Positions 22,475 through 32,104 of a stretch of 64,000 nucleotides of DNA are shown here, in pieces. How positions within the stretch are numbered: the stretch's first letter is position 1; each line of letters opens with the position of its first letter. Source of the DNA: UBA1189 sp964570685 (GTDB lineage Bacteria; Bacteroidota; Bacteroidia; Bacteroidales; Bacteroidaceae); NCBI GenBank assembly GCA_964570685.1, contig CAZMZC010000008.1:16805-80804 (forward strand). The letters are read 5' to 3'. A program made the translations under genes and the position numbers. Under the pieces are notes generated by a model. The model was not told the origin of the DNA. It saw only the letters and a list, made by a program, of their open reading frames with translations, and did no database searches.

Positions 22475-24721
22475 ATGAACACCGACAGAGAACAAGCCGA
22501 AGAGAAGATGATAAACGAGGCGTTCCAAGGAATGCTCAGTACCTACCTTGCCTCGAAGCACCGCAAGAAGGTGGACATCATCACCCGCGCATTCAACTTT
22601 GCCAAACACGCCCACAAGGGGGTGCGACGCAACTCGGGCGAGCCCTACATCCTGCACCCCATCGCCGTGGCACGCATCGTGAGCGAGGAGATAGGGCTGG
22701 GCTCTACCTCCATCTGCGCCGCGCTGCTGCACGATGTGGTGGAAGACACCGAGTACACGGTGGAGGACATCGCCAACCTCTTCGGTCCCAAGATAGCGCA
22801 GATCGTTGACGGACTCACCAAGATTGCCGGAGGGATCTTCGGCGACAAGGCGTCGGCACAGACAGAGAACTTCAAGAAGCTGCTGCTCACCATGTCGGAA
22901 GACATACGCGTCATCCTCATCAAGATTGCCGACCGCCTGCACAACATGCGCACCCTGCAGCACATGGCGCCCAACAAGCAGTACAAGATTGCAGGAGAGA
23001 CACTCTACATATACGCCCCCATCGCCTACCGCCTCGGACTGAGCAAGATAAAGGTGGAGCTCGAAAACCTCAGCTTCAAATACGAGCACCCCGAGGAGTA
23101 TGCCAGCATAGAGGAGAAACTGGTGATGACACAGGCCCAGCGCGAGAAGCTCTTTGCCGACTTCACCGCACCCATCAAGGCCAAGCTCGACGAAATGGGC
23201 GTACAGTACCGGCTGATGGGACGCATCAAGTCGCCCTACTCGATATGGAAGAAGATGCAGACCAAGCAGCTTGCTTTCGACGAGATATTCGACATACTGG
23301 CCGTGCGCATCATCTTCGACCCCAAGAACCCGAAGGAGGAGGCCAACGAGTGCTTCAACATATACATCGCCCTCTCGCACCTCTACCGCACCCATCCCGA
23401 CCGCTTCCGCGACTGGGTGAACCAGCCCAAGACCAACGGCTATCAGGCACTGCACGTGACACTGATGAGCAATCACGGCGAATGGGTGGAGGTACAGATA
23501 CGCAGCCGGCGTATGGACGACATCGCCGAGCAGGGCGTGGCAGCACACTGGAAATACAAGGAGAGCGGCTACGTGGAGGAGGACGAGGTGGACCTCAACA
23601 AGTGGCTCCACACCATCAAGGAGATACTCGACGACCCACAGCCCGACGCGATGGACTTCCTCGACGCTATCAAGCTCAACCTCTACTCGTCGGAAATCTT
23701 CGTCTTCACCCCCAAGGGCGACATCAAGACTATGCCCCAAGGCTGCACCGCGCTCGACTTTGCCTTCTCCATACACACCGTAGTGGGTACACACTGCATC
23801 GGTGCCAAGGTCAACCACAAGCTCGTGCCCATGAGTCACGTGCTGCAGAGCGGCGACCAGGTGGAGGTGCTCACCTCGAAGACTCAGAACGTGAAGCCCG
23901 AGTGGCTCACCATGGTCACCACCGCCAAGGCCAAGAGCAAGATACAGGGCATCCTGCGCCGCGAAGAACGCATCGCACACAAGGAGGGAGAACGCCTCAT
24001 GACCGAGTTTGCCCAGAAGGAGGACCTCACACTCGACGTACACAGCATAGCCCGCCTATGCCGTATGCACAACTTCACGGAGTACGACCAACTGCTTGTA
24101 GCGCTGGGCAACAAGAGCATCGTCCTGGGCGATGCCGACCGTAGCGCCCTCAAGGGTCCCAGCTCATCGTCGAACATTCTGGGCCGACTCTTCCGCACCG
24201 GCAGCACCAAGAAGGAGAAGGAACCCTTGGCTACGTCGCCCCTCGACAATACACAGAAGATTGACAAGAAGCGCCCACTCATCCTCACCGACGAAGCCAT
24301 ACAGAGCAGCTACCATATGGCCGACTGTTGCCACCCCATACCGGGCGACGACGTGCTCGGATTCATCGGCGACGACGGACAGATTATCATACACCAACGC
24401 AAGTGCCCCAAGGCGGCCAAGCTCAAGGCAGGCTATGGCAACCGCATCGTGGCAGCACAATGGAGCACCCACAAGTTGCTCCACTTCTCCGTATCCATCA
24501 ACATCAAGGGTATCGACGGCGTGGGCGTGGTGAACCAGATTACCAACGTCATCTCCCAGGAGCTCAACGTCAACATGGAGCGCATCCTCATCGAGGCGCA
24601 CGACGGCATTTTCGACGGCACCATACGCCTCCGCGTACACGACGTCGACGGCATCAAGGTCATCTGCGACAACCTGAAGAAGCTCAACAATATCCGCACC
24701 GTCATCCGCGTGGATGAATAA
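22475..24721 (+). CDS. relA/spoT: bifunctional (p)ppGpp synthetase/hydrolase (RSH)
   Basis: Makes and breaks the stringent-response signal (p)ppGpp. About 748 residues from MNTDREQAEEK. The HD hydrolase domain is intact (YILHPIAVARI, ALLHDVVEDTEYT, IADRLHNMRTL). The synthetase follows (MGRIKSPYSIWKKMQ, FDILAVRIIF, QALHVTLMS, RMDDIAEQGVAAHWKYKE). Next are TGS (VFTPKGDIKTMPQGCTALDF) and the zinc-finger-like MADCCHPIPGDDVLGFIG. An ACT domain ends the protein. I do not use the ATG at 22424, because its extra 17 codons read through repeat A2. Both catalytic domains look active. Confidence 0.95.
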   Translation: MNTDREQAEEKMINEAFQGMLSTYLASKHRKKVDIITRAFNFAKHAHKGVRRNSGEPYILHPIAVARIVSEEIGLGSTSICAALLHDVVEDTEYTVEDIANLFGPKIAQIVDGLTKIAGGIFGDKASAQTENFKKLLLTMSEDIRVILIKIADRLHNMRTLQHMAPNKQYKIAGETLYIYAPIAYRLGLSKIKVELENLSFKYEHPEEYASIEEKLVMTQAQREKLFADFTAPIKAKLDEMGVQYRLMGRIKSPYSIWKKMQTKQLAFDEIFDILAVRIIFDPKNPKEEANECFNIYIALSHLYRTHPDRFRDWVNQPKTNGYQALHVTLMSNHGEWVEVQIRSRRMDDIAEQGVAAHWKYKESGYVEEDEVDLNKWLHTIKEILDDPQPDAMDFLDAIKLNLYSSEIFVFTPKGDIKTMPQGCTALDFAFSIHTVVGTHCIGAKVNHKLVPMSHVLQSGDQVEVLTSKTQNVKPEWLTMVTTAKAKSKIQGILRREERIAHKEGERLMTEFAQKEDLTLDVHSIARLCRMHNFTEYDQLLVALGNKSIVLGDADRSALKGPSSSSNILGRLFRTGSTKKEKEPLATSPLDNTQKIDKKRPLILTDEAIQSSYHMADCCHPIPGDDVLGFIGDDGQIIIHQRKCPKAAKLKAGYGNRIVAAQWSTHKLLHFSVSINIKGIDGVGVVNQITNVISQELNVNMERILIEAHDGIFDGTIRLRVHDVDGIKVICDNLKKLNNIRTVIRVDE

Positions 24722-24786
24722 TCGGAGAGGCTCCATTAAACCATACCATAGGACGGAAGTCTAATATATGACAAAACTACATTTTT

Positions 24787-27204
24787 ATGAGAACACTACT
24801 TACTCTCCTCGTCAACCTCATAGGCCTCAGCACCTCGGCTCAAGTATCGTTCGGCAATGCCGAGAAGTTTAACACCGATTGGCGCTTCGTCCTATCCGAT
24901 GACAGCAGAGCCTGCAACCCCGACTACGACGACAGCCGCTGGCGCCGCATGGAGCTGCCCCACGACTGGAGCGTGGAGAGTGCCCCCTCGCAAGAGCTGG
25001 CCAGCTGCACAGGCTATCTGCCCGGAGGCATAGGTTGGTATCGCAAGACATTCACCGTCGCCGACGATGCCGCCCGCCACTACATCTACTTCGAGGGCGT
25101 GTATAACCGCAGCGACGTATACCTCAACGGACACCATCTGGGACACCGCCCCAACGGATACGTATCGTTCATGTATGACCTCACACCTTATTTAAATAAG
25201 GGTGGCGACAATGTCATCGCCGTACGCGTCGACCACAGCCGCTATGCCGACTCGCGCTGGTACACCGGCTCGGGCATCTACCGCGACGTATACCTCATCA
25301 GCGCACCCGACGTGCACCTCTCGCAGTGGGGCGTAGCCTACCGAGCCACCAAGCTCACCGACCGCAGCGCCACCATCGAGGTCGACGTAGCTGTCGACAA
25401 CCACACCGCACAGGCACAGAAGGTGCAGGCACGTGTATCGATGTTTGACGCTGAAGGAAAGAAGGTAGCCTCAACGACAAAAAATGCCAGCGTAGCAGCC
25501 AGCACCACCAATTGTCAATTGTCCATTGTGAATTGTCAATTGAAAAATCCTCACCGCTGGAACCTCGACGACCCCTATCTCTATACACTGAAGGTGGAAC
25601 TGCTTGCCGACGGACAGGTCATCGACCAGACCGAGGTACGTGCCGGACTGCGCACAATGGACTTCAGCGCCGACAAGGGCTTTGCCCTCAACGGACAGAA
25701 CATGAAGGTCAAGGGCGTATGCCTCCACCACGATGCCGGTGTGCTGGGTGCTGTCGTTCCGCCCGAAGTATGGCGCCGCCGCCTCGAAGGCCTCAAGGCC
25801 ATGGGTGCCAATGCCATCCGCATGAGCCACAATCCGCAAGCACCTATCGTATATGACCTGTGTGATGAGTTGGGACTGCTCGTTATGGATGAGGGCAGTG
25901 ACGAATGGGAGTTCCCCAAACGCAAGTGGATAAAGGGATGGAACAAGGGCGAGCCGGGCTTTGACGGCACGTATGACTTCTTCGAAGAGTGGATTGAGCG
26001 TGATGTAACCGATATGGTGCGCCGCGACCGCAACCACCCCAGCGTGTTTCTCTGGAGCGTGGGCAATGAGGTCGACTACCCCAACGACCCCTACTCTCAC
26101 CCCGTGCTCGACGGCAGCAGCATCAGCCAGCCCATGTTTGGCGGCTACGACCCCGAGCGTCCGCATGCCGAGCGCATAGGTAAGATAGCCAAGCGCCTGG
26201 CTGCCTGCATCCGCGCCATAGACTCCTCACGCCCCGTCACAGGTGCCTTGGCAGGTGTAGTCATGAGTAATGAGACCGAGTATCCCGAAGCTGTCGACGT
26301 GGTGGGCTACAACTACACCGAGGACCGCTACGACACCGACCATAAGAAATACCCCGAGCGCATCATCTACGGCAGCGAGACCCGCAGCGACTTCGGCGCA
26401 TGGAAAGCCGTGCGCGACAAGGAGCACATCTTCGGCCAGTTCATCTGGACCGGTACCGACTATCTCGGCGAGTCGGGTGCATGGCCCTCACGCGGCCTCC
26501 ACACCGGTCTGCTCAACTTTGCCAACTATCCCAAGGGACGCGGCAAGTTCCGCGAGGCCCACTGGAGCGAGAAGCCCATGGTATACATCGGCACCTACCG
26601 CACAGGACGTGGCCGCTGGGGCAACCAGCTCTCCATCGATGCCGGCGACACCTGGAACTACCGCGACGGACAGCGTGTGCGTGTCGTATGCTACACCAAC
26701 ACCGCCAAGGCTCAGCTCAAGCTCAACGGTGAGGTCATCGGCGAGATGCGCCCCTACGATGACAATAGCGGTATGATTCACTGGGACGTAGAGTATCGCC
26801 CCGGTACCCTCACCGCAGAGGGCTTCGACGCTGAGGGCAACCTGCAGGCCACCTACACCATCACCACCAGCGACCGCCCCTATAAGCTTCGCGCCACACT
26901 GCTCGAGCCCGAGGTATCGGCACAGGGAGGTACCGCACAGGTGCTCGTAGAGGTGATTGACGAGAACGGCACCATCGTGAAGTTGGCCGACAACATGATC
27001 TCTTGCTTGGTCGAGGGACCCGCCCGCATGCTCGGCCTCGAGAACTCCGATAACAGCGACATGAGCCACCCCAAGGCACGCCAGCGCCGCGCCTACCAAG
27101 GCTACCTCGTAGCCTATGTGCAGGTCAATGGCACGGAGCCCGTGACACTCACCTTCAGCGCTCCGCTCCTCAAGGATGCCACGCTGACATTCGAGCCGAA
27201 ATAA
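24787..27204 (+). CDS. GH2-family glycoside hydrolase (beta-galactosidase-like)
   Basis: A secreted enzyme of 805 residues with signal peptide MRTLLTLLVNLIGLSTSAQ. Domain order is sugar-binding (FNTDWRFVL..., LPHDWSV), immunoglobulin-like sandwich, TIM barrel and a C-terminal DUF4982/beta-sandwich region. Acid/base Glu is in LWSVGNEVDYP (about residue 428). The nucleophile Glu is in IIYGSETRSDF (about 530). GH2 covers galactosidase, glucuronidase and mannosidase; the exact substrate cannot be read. Between the second domain and the barrel there is an odd insert, NCQLSIVNCQLK, coded by five 7-nt repeats. A strong terminator follows. It may be in one transcript with relA/spoT (65 nt gap). Confidence 0.9.
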   Translation: MRTLLTLLVNLIGLSTSAQVSFGNAEKFNTDWRFVLSDDSRACNPDYDDSRWRRMELPHDWSVESAPSQELASCTGYLPGGIGWYRKTFTVADDAARHYIYFEGVYNRSDVYLNGHHLGHRPNGYVSFMYDLTPYLNKGGDNVIAVRVDHSRYADSRWYTGSGIYRDVYLISAPDVHLSQWGVAYRATKLTDRSATIEVDVAVDNHTAQAQKVQARVSMFDAEGKKVASTTKNASVAASTTNCQLSIVNCQLKNPHRWNLDDPYLYTLKVELLADGQVIDQTEVRAGLRTMDFSADKGFALNGQNMKVKGVCLHHDAGVLGAVVPPEVWRRRLEGLKAMGANAIRMSHNPQAPIVYDLCDELGLLVMDEGSDEWEFPKRKWIKGWNKGEPGFDGTYDFFEEWIERDVTDMVRRDRNHPSVFLWSVGNEVDYPNDPYSHPVLDGSSISQPMFGGYDPERPHAERIGKIAKRLAACIRAIDSSRPVTGALAGVVMSNETEYPEAVDVVGYNYTEDRYDTDHKKYPERIIYGSETRSDFGAWKAVRDKEHIFGQFIWTGTDYLGESGAWPSRGLHTGLLNFANYPKGRGKFREAHWSEKPMVYIGTYRTGRGRWGNQLSIDAGDTWNYRDGQRVRVVCYTNTAKAQLKLNGEVIGEMRPYDDNSGMIHWDVEYRPGTLTAEGFDAEGNLQATYTITTSDRPYKLRATLLEPEVSAQGGTAQVLVEVIDENGTIVKLADNMISCLVEGPARMLGLENSDNSDMSHPKARQRRAYQGYLVAYVQVNGTEPVTLTFSAPLLKDATLTFEPK
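25509..25543. repeat. five 7-nt repeats inside the GH2 gene
   Basis: Units CAATTGT, CAATTGT, CCATTGT, GAATTGT, CAATTGA. 35 nt are read in frame as NCQLSIVNCQL at a domain border. Confidence 0.9.
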
Positions 27205-27219
27205 AACATATGCATATAC

Positions 27220-27257
27220 AAGGAGAGAGGTCGACCTTCGGGTCGACCTCTCTCCTT
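27220..27257 (+). terminator. strong GH2 terminator
   Basis: A perfect 17-bp stem (AAGGAGAGAGGTCGACC and its complement) around a TTCG tetraloop, then TGTCTTTATT. It may also end the minus-strand efflux operon. Confidence 0.85.
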
Positions 27258-27276
27258 GTCTTTATTCAAGAAGGAA

Positions 27277-27570
27277 TCAAATGGTCTTTTCTACATTCCA
27301 CACGAAAGCGCGGAGGCCGAGGCGCTCGGTCTCAAGGTCGATGCGGTGCAGTTCTTCGAGCAGCGGGTCTACCTGTTCGTCACGTACTACAGTTAAGATT
27401 GCTGAGCACATAGAAGGCCAGGCGTGGCTTCCATAGTGCGGTTCACCAGTCTTGCTGCCGCGCCCCTGAATTTGGGGAAACATGGAGAAACCGCGACAGT
27501 TGAAGTGGTCGAGTGTGAAGAGTATCTTCTCTTGGTATGCCTGGTCATAGGCTATAAATACAGATTTCAT
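27277..27570 (-). CDS. PG0541-type small protein of RND operons (PII-like fold)
   Basis: A 97-residue cytoplasmic protein (MKSVFIAYDQAYQEKILFTL...). I recognise it as the small protein often found after RND efflux genes in Bacteroidales (PG0541 family, distantly like PII/DUF3240 proteins). Visible features are FNCRGFSMFPQIQGRGSKTG, SHAWPSMCSAILTVV and a C-terminal FVWNVEKTI. The role is unknown; a regulatory or metal-sensing part has been proposed for similar small proteins. It is the last gene of the tetR-tolC-adaptor-RND operon. The gap from the RND gene holds two 7-nt repeat arrays in opposite orientations. Confidence 0.7.
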   Translation of the reverse strand: MKSVFIAYDQAYQEKILFTLDHFNCRGFSMFPQIQGRGSKTGEPHYGSHAWPSMCSAILTVVRDEQVDPLLEELHRIDLETERLGLRAFVWNVEKTI

Positions 27571-27582
27571 ATCCTTGGATTC

Positions 27583-27617
27583 TAAATTATGAATTTTGAA
27601 TTCTGAATCATGAATTT
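27583..27617. repeat. five 7-nt repeats between RND and PG0541-type genes (left arm)
   Basis: Units TAAATTA, TGAATTT, TGAATTC, TGAATCA, TGAATTT. Confidence 0.85.
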
Positions 27618-27663
27618 GCCCCGAGTCGTACTCTTCAGAGAATATCGCCTTGGCAATGAATCC

Positions 27664-27684
27664 ACAATTCAGAATTCAGAATTA
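27664..27684. repeat. three 7-nt repeats after the RND stop (right arm)
   Basis: Units ACAATTC, AGAATTC, AGAATTA; on the minus strand they read as the TGAATTC word of 27583-27617. The two arrays could pair as an imperfect stem in the mRNA. Confidence 0.8.
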
Positions 27685-27689
27685 AGTTA

Positions 27690-30600
27690 TCATTTCTTAC
27701 TCTTAATCATCGTCTCTTTATTCTCTGCCCAATAAGCATCGAGCTCAATCTGCTTGCGGTGTGCACGGCGCTTGCGCTTGATGATGATACCGGTGAAGGT
27801 ACAGTAGAGTGAGGGTACGAGCACGAGGGTGAGGATGGTAGAGATGGTGAGACCTCCGATAACGGAGATACCCAGCGGCTTCCACATCTCAGAGCCTTCG
27901 CCCGAGTCTACAGCCATAGGCACCATACCGAGGATGGTGGTAAGCGTGGTCATCAATACGGGACGCAGACGGCTCTTGGCAGCAGCGATAGAGGCTTGGA
28001 TGGCACCCATACCACGCTCGCGGCACAGCTTGGTGTAGTCGATGAGCACAATACCGTTCTTCACCACAATACCGAAGAGCATAATACATCCCATGAGGCT
28101 CATCACGTTGAGGTTGGTGCCTGTCAAAGCCAAAGCGAGGATTACACCGGCAATGGAGAGGGGCACGGCAGTGATGATGATGAAGGGGTCGGAGAATGAC
28201 TCGAACTGAGCGGCCAACACGATGAACACGAGCAGGATGATGAGTACACCCAGCACGCCGAGGTCGGAGAATGATTCCTGCTGGTCCTCGAAGTCACCGG
28301 CAAGCTGCACGTTGATACCCAAGGGGATGTCCATATCCTTGATGATTTGGTTACCGGCAGCAACAATCTCACCCATAGGCACACCTGCATTGACGATGGC
28401 CTTGACGGTATTGACACGCTCGCGGTCCTTACGCTCGATACTGGGCGGTGTGAAACGCTCTACTACGGTACCTACATCCTTGATGCGCACGGCTGTGCCG
28501 CCTGTACCATAGATGAGAATGTTCTCGATATCCTCGATGCTGGTACGATACTCGGGGGCATAGCGCACCTTGATGTAGTGCTCGTCGCCATCTTCACGGT
28601 AGTACGATGCGGTGGAGCCATTGATACGGTTGCGCAGATAGGTGGCTGCTGTGCTCACGTTGAGTCCGTGGCGAGCCAGTTTCTCACGGTCAAAGTCGAC
28701 CTGTATCTCGGGCTGGTAATCGGAGCGGCTGATACGCACCTCACTGACACCGGGGTTCTTCATCAGTTCGCGACGCAGTTCGCGTGCCACCTTGTCGGTA
28801 GCATCGAAGTCGTAGCCGTAGATCTCGAAGTCGATGGATGACTGTCCACCCATACCCGAGTTACCGCCGGCACTTACGGTATACTTCTCAATCTCGGGAT
28901 AGCTGTTGAGGTCGGCACGAACGAGCTCACCAATCTCAAAGAGGGTGCGCTCACGCTCATCGGGATCGACAAGAGTGATGTTGAATGAGCCGATGTGACT
29001 ACCGTTGTCCTGCATAGAGGCGAAGGTGTTGTCCTCGCTGGCCTGGCCAACGGTGTAGTTGACTACGCGAGCCTCTTCCTTAAAGTCCTTCATCCACTTT
29101 TCGGCCAGTTCCTTGGTAATCTCGTGAGTGCGCTCGGTGCGGGTACCTACGGGCATATAGAGCTTCACGGTCATACGGCTGTCGTCCGATGAGGGGAAGA
29201 ACTCGACGCCCACGAACTTGAACGTATAGAAGCAGGCGACACCAATCACAATACAAATACCCAGCACCCATCCGCGATGACGCACGGCCTTGTCGATAAA
29301 GCGCGCGTACCAAGCATCAAGTCCGTCGAGGGCATGCTCAATAGGTACATAGAAGGTATTGTAGAACTTGCTGTGTTTCTTCTTCAGTCGCAACATCTGC
29401 GAGCAGAGCATCGGGGTAAGCGTCAAGGCGGCTACGGTAGACACGGTGAGGATAACACACATCATCCAACCCACCTGCTTGAACATCATACCCATCTGTC
29501 CGCCCACGAGCGTCATAGGGAAGAACACAGCAATCATCGTCAACGTAGAGGCCACCACGGAGATAGCCACCTCATTGGTTGCGTGGATAGCCGCCTGCTT
29601 GGGGTCAGAGCCGCGCTCGATATGCGTGGTCACATTCTCCAATACCACGATAGCATCGTCCACCACCATACCGATGGCGATAGAGAGACAGGCGAGCGAC
29701 ATCATATTGAACGAACCATCCGTAATGGCCAGATAGATGAACGAAGCCACCAACGATATAGGGATGGTAATCGCAATAACGAACGTAGCACGCCAGCGTC
29801 CGAGGAAGAGGAACACCACGATAACCACGAAGAGCACAGCGTAGAATACCGTCTCGGCCAAACCACCGATAGAGTTCTCGATGTTTTCCGAAGTGTTGGC
29901 CACGAGGCCAATCTTCACGTCAGAGGGCAGGTTTTCCTGCAGCTTGGGAAGCATCTCAAGCACCTTGTTGGAGATTTCCACCGAGTTGGCTCCCGACTGC
30001 TTCTGCACCACGATGGTAGCACCGCGCACGCCGTTGGTATAGGTCATCTGTCCGCGCTCCTGAATGGTATCGACCACTTCGGCTACATCGCGCAGGTAGA
30101 TGTCGCTACCGCCGATAGAGGCTACGACGATGTTCTCCATCTCCTTGGGGTCCTTGAACTCACCCTCCACGCGGAGCGGATAGGTCTCGTTACCGATGTC
30201 GAACGAGCCACCGGGGATGTTCATGTTCTCAGCCGAAATCATCTGGCTGATGGCCTCGATGCTGAGGTTATACGCCTCCAGCTTCACGGGGTCGCAATAA
30301 ACATATATCTCGCGCTCGGCAGCACCACCGATAGACACCGAGCCCACACCGGGGATACGTGCCAAGGGGTTGGCTACGTTATCGTCGAGAATTTTGTAGA
30401 GTCCGTTGGTCGACTGGTCGGCCTGCACCGAGAGAATCATGATAGGCATCATGTCGGAGTCGAACTTGAAGATGACGGGCGTACTCACCGCATCGGGCAG
30501 CGCCGACGAAATCATGTCGAGCTTGTCGCGCACGTCGTTGGTGAGGTCGTCGATGTCGTGTCCGAACTCAAATTCGAGGGTGATGAGCGAGAGGTTCTCC

Positions 30601-30854
30601 GACGAACGGGAGGTGATGTGCTTGAGGTTAGCCACCGAGTTGAGCGTACTCTCCAAGGGACGTGTCACATTGTTTTCAATATCCGACGCACTGGCACCCG
30701 AATAGGAGGTCATTACCATAATGACATTACCTTCCATCTTGGGGTACAAGTCGACGGGAAGTTTGGTGGCCGAGAACACGCCAAACACCACGATAGCGGC
30801 GAAGACGAGCGCAGTCATAATCGGTCGTTTGACCGAACCTTCATATAAACTCAT
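27690..30854 (-). CDS. RND-family multidrug efflux pump (AcrB-like)
   Basis: Inner-membrane proton-driven transporter. It is about 1,054 residues from MSLYEGSVKRPIMTALVF, the usual size. Twelve membrane segments in two halves are visible. The central proton relay is in SIAIGMVVDDAIVVLENV (Asp-Asp), and GIVVKNGIVLIDYTKL in the second half has the matching Lys. Two large periplasmic loops lie between TM1-2 and TM7-8. The upstream 15-codon extension to 30899 is read from a palindromic repeat and is not used. With the adaptor and TolC-type genes it forms a full tripartite pump; the substrate is unknown. Confidence 0.95.
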   Translation of the reverse strand: MSLYEGSVKRPIMTALVFAAIVVFGVFSATKLPVDLYPKMEGNVIMVMTSYSGASASDIENNVTRPLESTLNSVANLKHITSRSSENLSLITLEFEFGHDIDDLTNDVRDKLDMISSALPDAVSTPVIFKFDSDMMPIMILSVQADQSTNGLYKILDDNVANPLARIPGVGSVSIGGAAEREIYVYCDPVKLEAYNLSIEAISQMISAENMNIPGGSFDIGNETYPLRVEGEFKDPKEMENIVVASIGGSDIYLRDVAEVVDTIQERGQMTYTNGVRGATIVVQKQSGANSVEISNKVLEMLPKLQENLPSDVKIGLVANTSENIENSIGGLAETVFYAVLFVVIVVFLFLGRWRATFVIAITIPISLVASFIYLAITDGSFNMMSLACLSIAIGMVVDDAIVVLENVTTHIERGSDPKQAAIHATNEVAISVVASTLTMIAVFFPMTLVGGQMGMMFKQVGWMMCVILTVSTVAALTLTPMLCSQMLRLKKKHSKFYNTFYVPIEHALDGLDAWYARFIDKAVRHRGWVLGICIVIGVACFYTFKFVGVEFFPSSDDSRMTVKLYMPVGTRTERTHEITKELAEKWMKDFKEEARVVNYTVGQASEDNTFASMQDNGSHIGSFNITLVDPDERERTLFEIGELVRADLNSYPEIEKYTVSAGGNSGMGGQSSIDFEIYGYDFDATDKVARELRRELMKNPGVSEVRISRSDYQPEIQVDFDREKLARHGLNVSTAATYLRNRINGSTASYYREDGDEHYIKVRYAPEYRTSIEDIENILIYGTGGTAVRIKDVGTVVERFTPPSIERKDRERVNTVKAIVNAGVPMGEIVAAGNQIIKDMDIPLGINVQLAGDFEDQQESFSDLGVLGVLIILLVFIVLAAQFESFSDPFIIITAVPLSIAGVILALALTGTNLNVMSLMGCIMLFGIVVKNGIVLIDYTKLCRERGMGAIQASIAAAKSRLRPVLMTTLTTILGMVPMAVDSGEGSEMWKPLGISVIGGLTISTILTLVLVPSLYCTFTGIIIKRKRRAHRKQIELDAYWAENKETMIKSKK

Positions 30855-30863
30855 AATAATCTG

Positions 30864-30893
30864 GGCCCCCTCTAACTCCCCCAAGGGGGAGGA
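30864..30893. repeat. GC-rich palindromic repeat, copy A3
   Basis: GGCCCCCTCTAACTCCCCC, AA, then GGGGGAGGA. The stem CTCCCCC/GGGGGAG is perfect. It sits just before the RND start and matches copy A5 inside the DUF2027 gene. Confidence 0.85.
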
Positions 30894-30973
30894 TTCCAAA
30901 TACCTCGAGAGAGTTAGTGAAGGACTTTTTTATTCTTGTTAATTTTCTTTATTCTTCAATGCCTCTATATCTT

Positions 30974-30988
30974 CCCTCCTTGGGAGGG
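30974..30988. repeat. GC-rich palindromic repeat, copy A4
   Basis: CCCTCC, TT, GGGAGGG, 12 nt past the adaptor stop codon. Confidence 0.7.
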
Positions 30989-31000
30989 ATTAGGGGAGCC

Positions 31001-32023
31001 TCATTTTTCTACATTCACCTCTACGCCATCAGTAAGGCGGCTCTGCCCGGCTACGACGATGGTGGCACCATCGGGGATACCGCCCAGAAGTTCATAGGCA
31101 TCGCCGAGGCGCTGGCCCAGCTCTACCTTCACGTAGCTTACCTTACCATGATTATATACGTATACGAAGCGCTCGCCTGAGCCGGGCTGTTTGATGATGG
31201 CGATATCGGGTACTACTACGTGCTCTTCGGTACCGAAGTTGAGCTGTGCACGGGCGAACATTCCGGGGCGTACCTTCTCGTCGCTGTTCGTGAGCGTAAG
31301 TTCCACGGGGAAAGTATGCGTGGAGGCATTGATTGTGGGGTATTTGAGCGATACGGTAGCGGTGAACTTCTCGCCAGGCAGGGCATCGAGGGTGATGATG
31401 GCCTTGTCGCCCTTGTTCACCTTAGAGTAGTAGTTCTCCGATACGTTGACGAGCAACTTCACCGGGCGAATCTGCTCAACGGTGAGGATGGCAGCACCGG
31501 CATACAGGTCGCCATTGTCATAGTTGCGTGCAGTGACGATACCGTCGACGGGGCTCAAGAGCTGGGTATTCTCCATGATGTTGTTGTATTGGCTTTCCAA
31601 CACCTCGAGCGACATCTTCATGTTGTCAAACTCAGCCTTCGATACACCGCCTACGGCGTAGAGCTCCTTCACGCGAGCGAAGTCAACCTTCTGGTTCTCA
31701 ATCTGTAAGGTCAACTGTTGCAGGTTGGCAGCATCCATTTGCACGAGCTTCTGTCCTTTGCGTACGTGGTCGCCCACCTCTACAAATATCTTGTTGATAC
31801 GACCGGGAGCCTGAGGCGCGATATTGTTCTTCACCTCGGCCTGTACGGTACCTGCATAGTCGCGCACCTGATCTACGGGGCGCACTGCCACCTTAGCCAC
31901 CTTCACGGCGGGCTTCACCTCTTCGGTTTCGACGGCAGTCTGTGTTGTCTGACTCTTGCCGCCACAAGCAGCCAACAACACGGTCAGGGTCATGGCTGCC
32001 AACGAGAATGCTTTTCTTTTCAT
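31001..32023 (-). CDS. RND efflux periplasmic adaptor (MFP) lipoprotein
   Basis: Membrane-fusion protein that links the RND pump to the outer-membrane channel. 340 residues; lipobox TVLLAACGGK. After the N-terminal beta part (VRDYAGTVQAEVKNNIAPQA) comes the lipoyl half-motif GRINKIFVEVGDHVRKGQKL. A helical hairpin follows, then the second lipoyl half (QLLSPVDGIVTARNYDNGDL). The beta-barrel and membrane-proximal domains end with GQSRLTDGVEV. It lies between the TolC-type and RND genes. The 209-nt gap after the TolC gene holds a 22-nt repeat array. Confidence 0.93.
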   Translation of the reverse strand: MKRKAFSLAAMTLTVLLAACGGKSQTTQTAVETEEVKPAVKVAKVAVRPVDQVRDYAGTVQAEVKNNIAPQAPGRINKIFVEVGDHVRKGQKLVQMDAANLQQLTLQIENQKVDFARVKELYAVGGVSKAEFDNMKMSLEVLESQYNNIMENTQLLSPVDGIVTARNYDNGDLYAGAAILTVEQIRPVKLLVNVSENYYSKVNKGDKAIITLDALPGEKFTATVSLKYPTINASTHTFPVELTLTNSDEKVRPGMFARAQLNFGTEEHVVVPDIAIIKQPGSGERFVYVYNHGKVSYVKVELGQRLGDAYELLGGIPDGATIVVAGQSRLTDGVEVNVEK

Positions 32024-32104
32024 CTTATATATATGTTTTGTTTGATTTTTATTTCTTGGGAGTTAAGGAATTCTGATTGCTGTAACCTGCTATTGGAAAT
32101 TTTC

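Noticed and set aside
22469..24043. Open frame of 524 codons on the strand opposite relA/spoT
   Set aside because: It is the shadow of a GC-rich gene; the sequence is Val/Leu/His/Gly-rich with no domain, while the plus strand encodes a complete RSH protein.
29277..30848. Open frame of 523 codons opposite the RND pump gene
   Set aside because: It has a His/Arg-rich composition typical of antisense frames, and the pump gene has all its motifs.
30855..30899. Longer N-terminus for the RND protein
   Set aside because: The extra 15 codons are read from a palindromic repeat; MSLYEGSVKRP is the usual family start.
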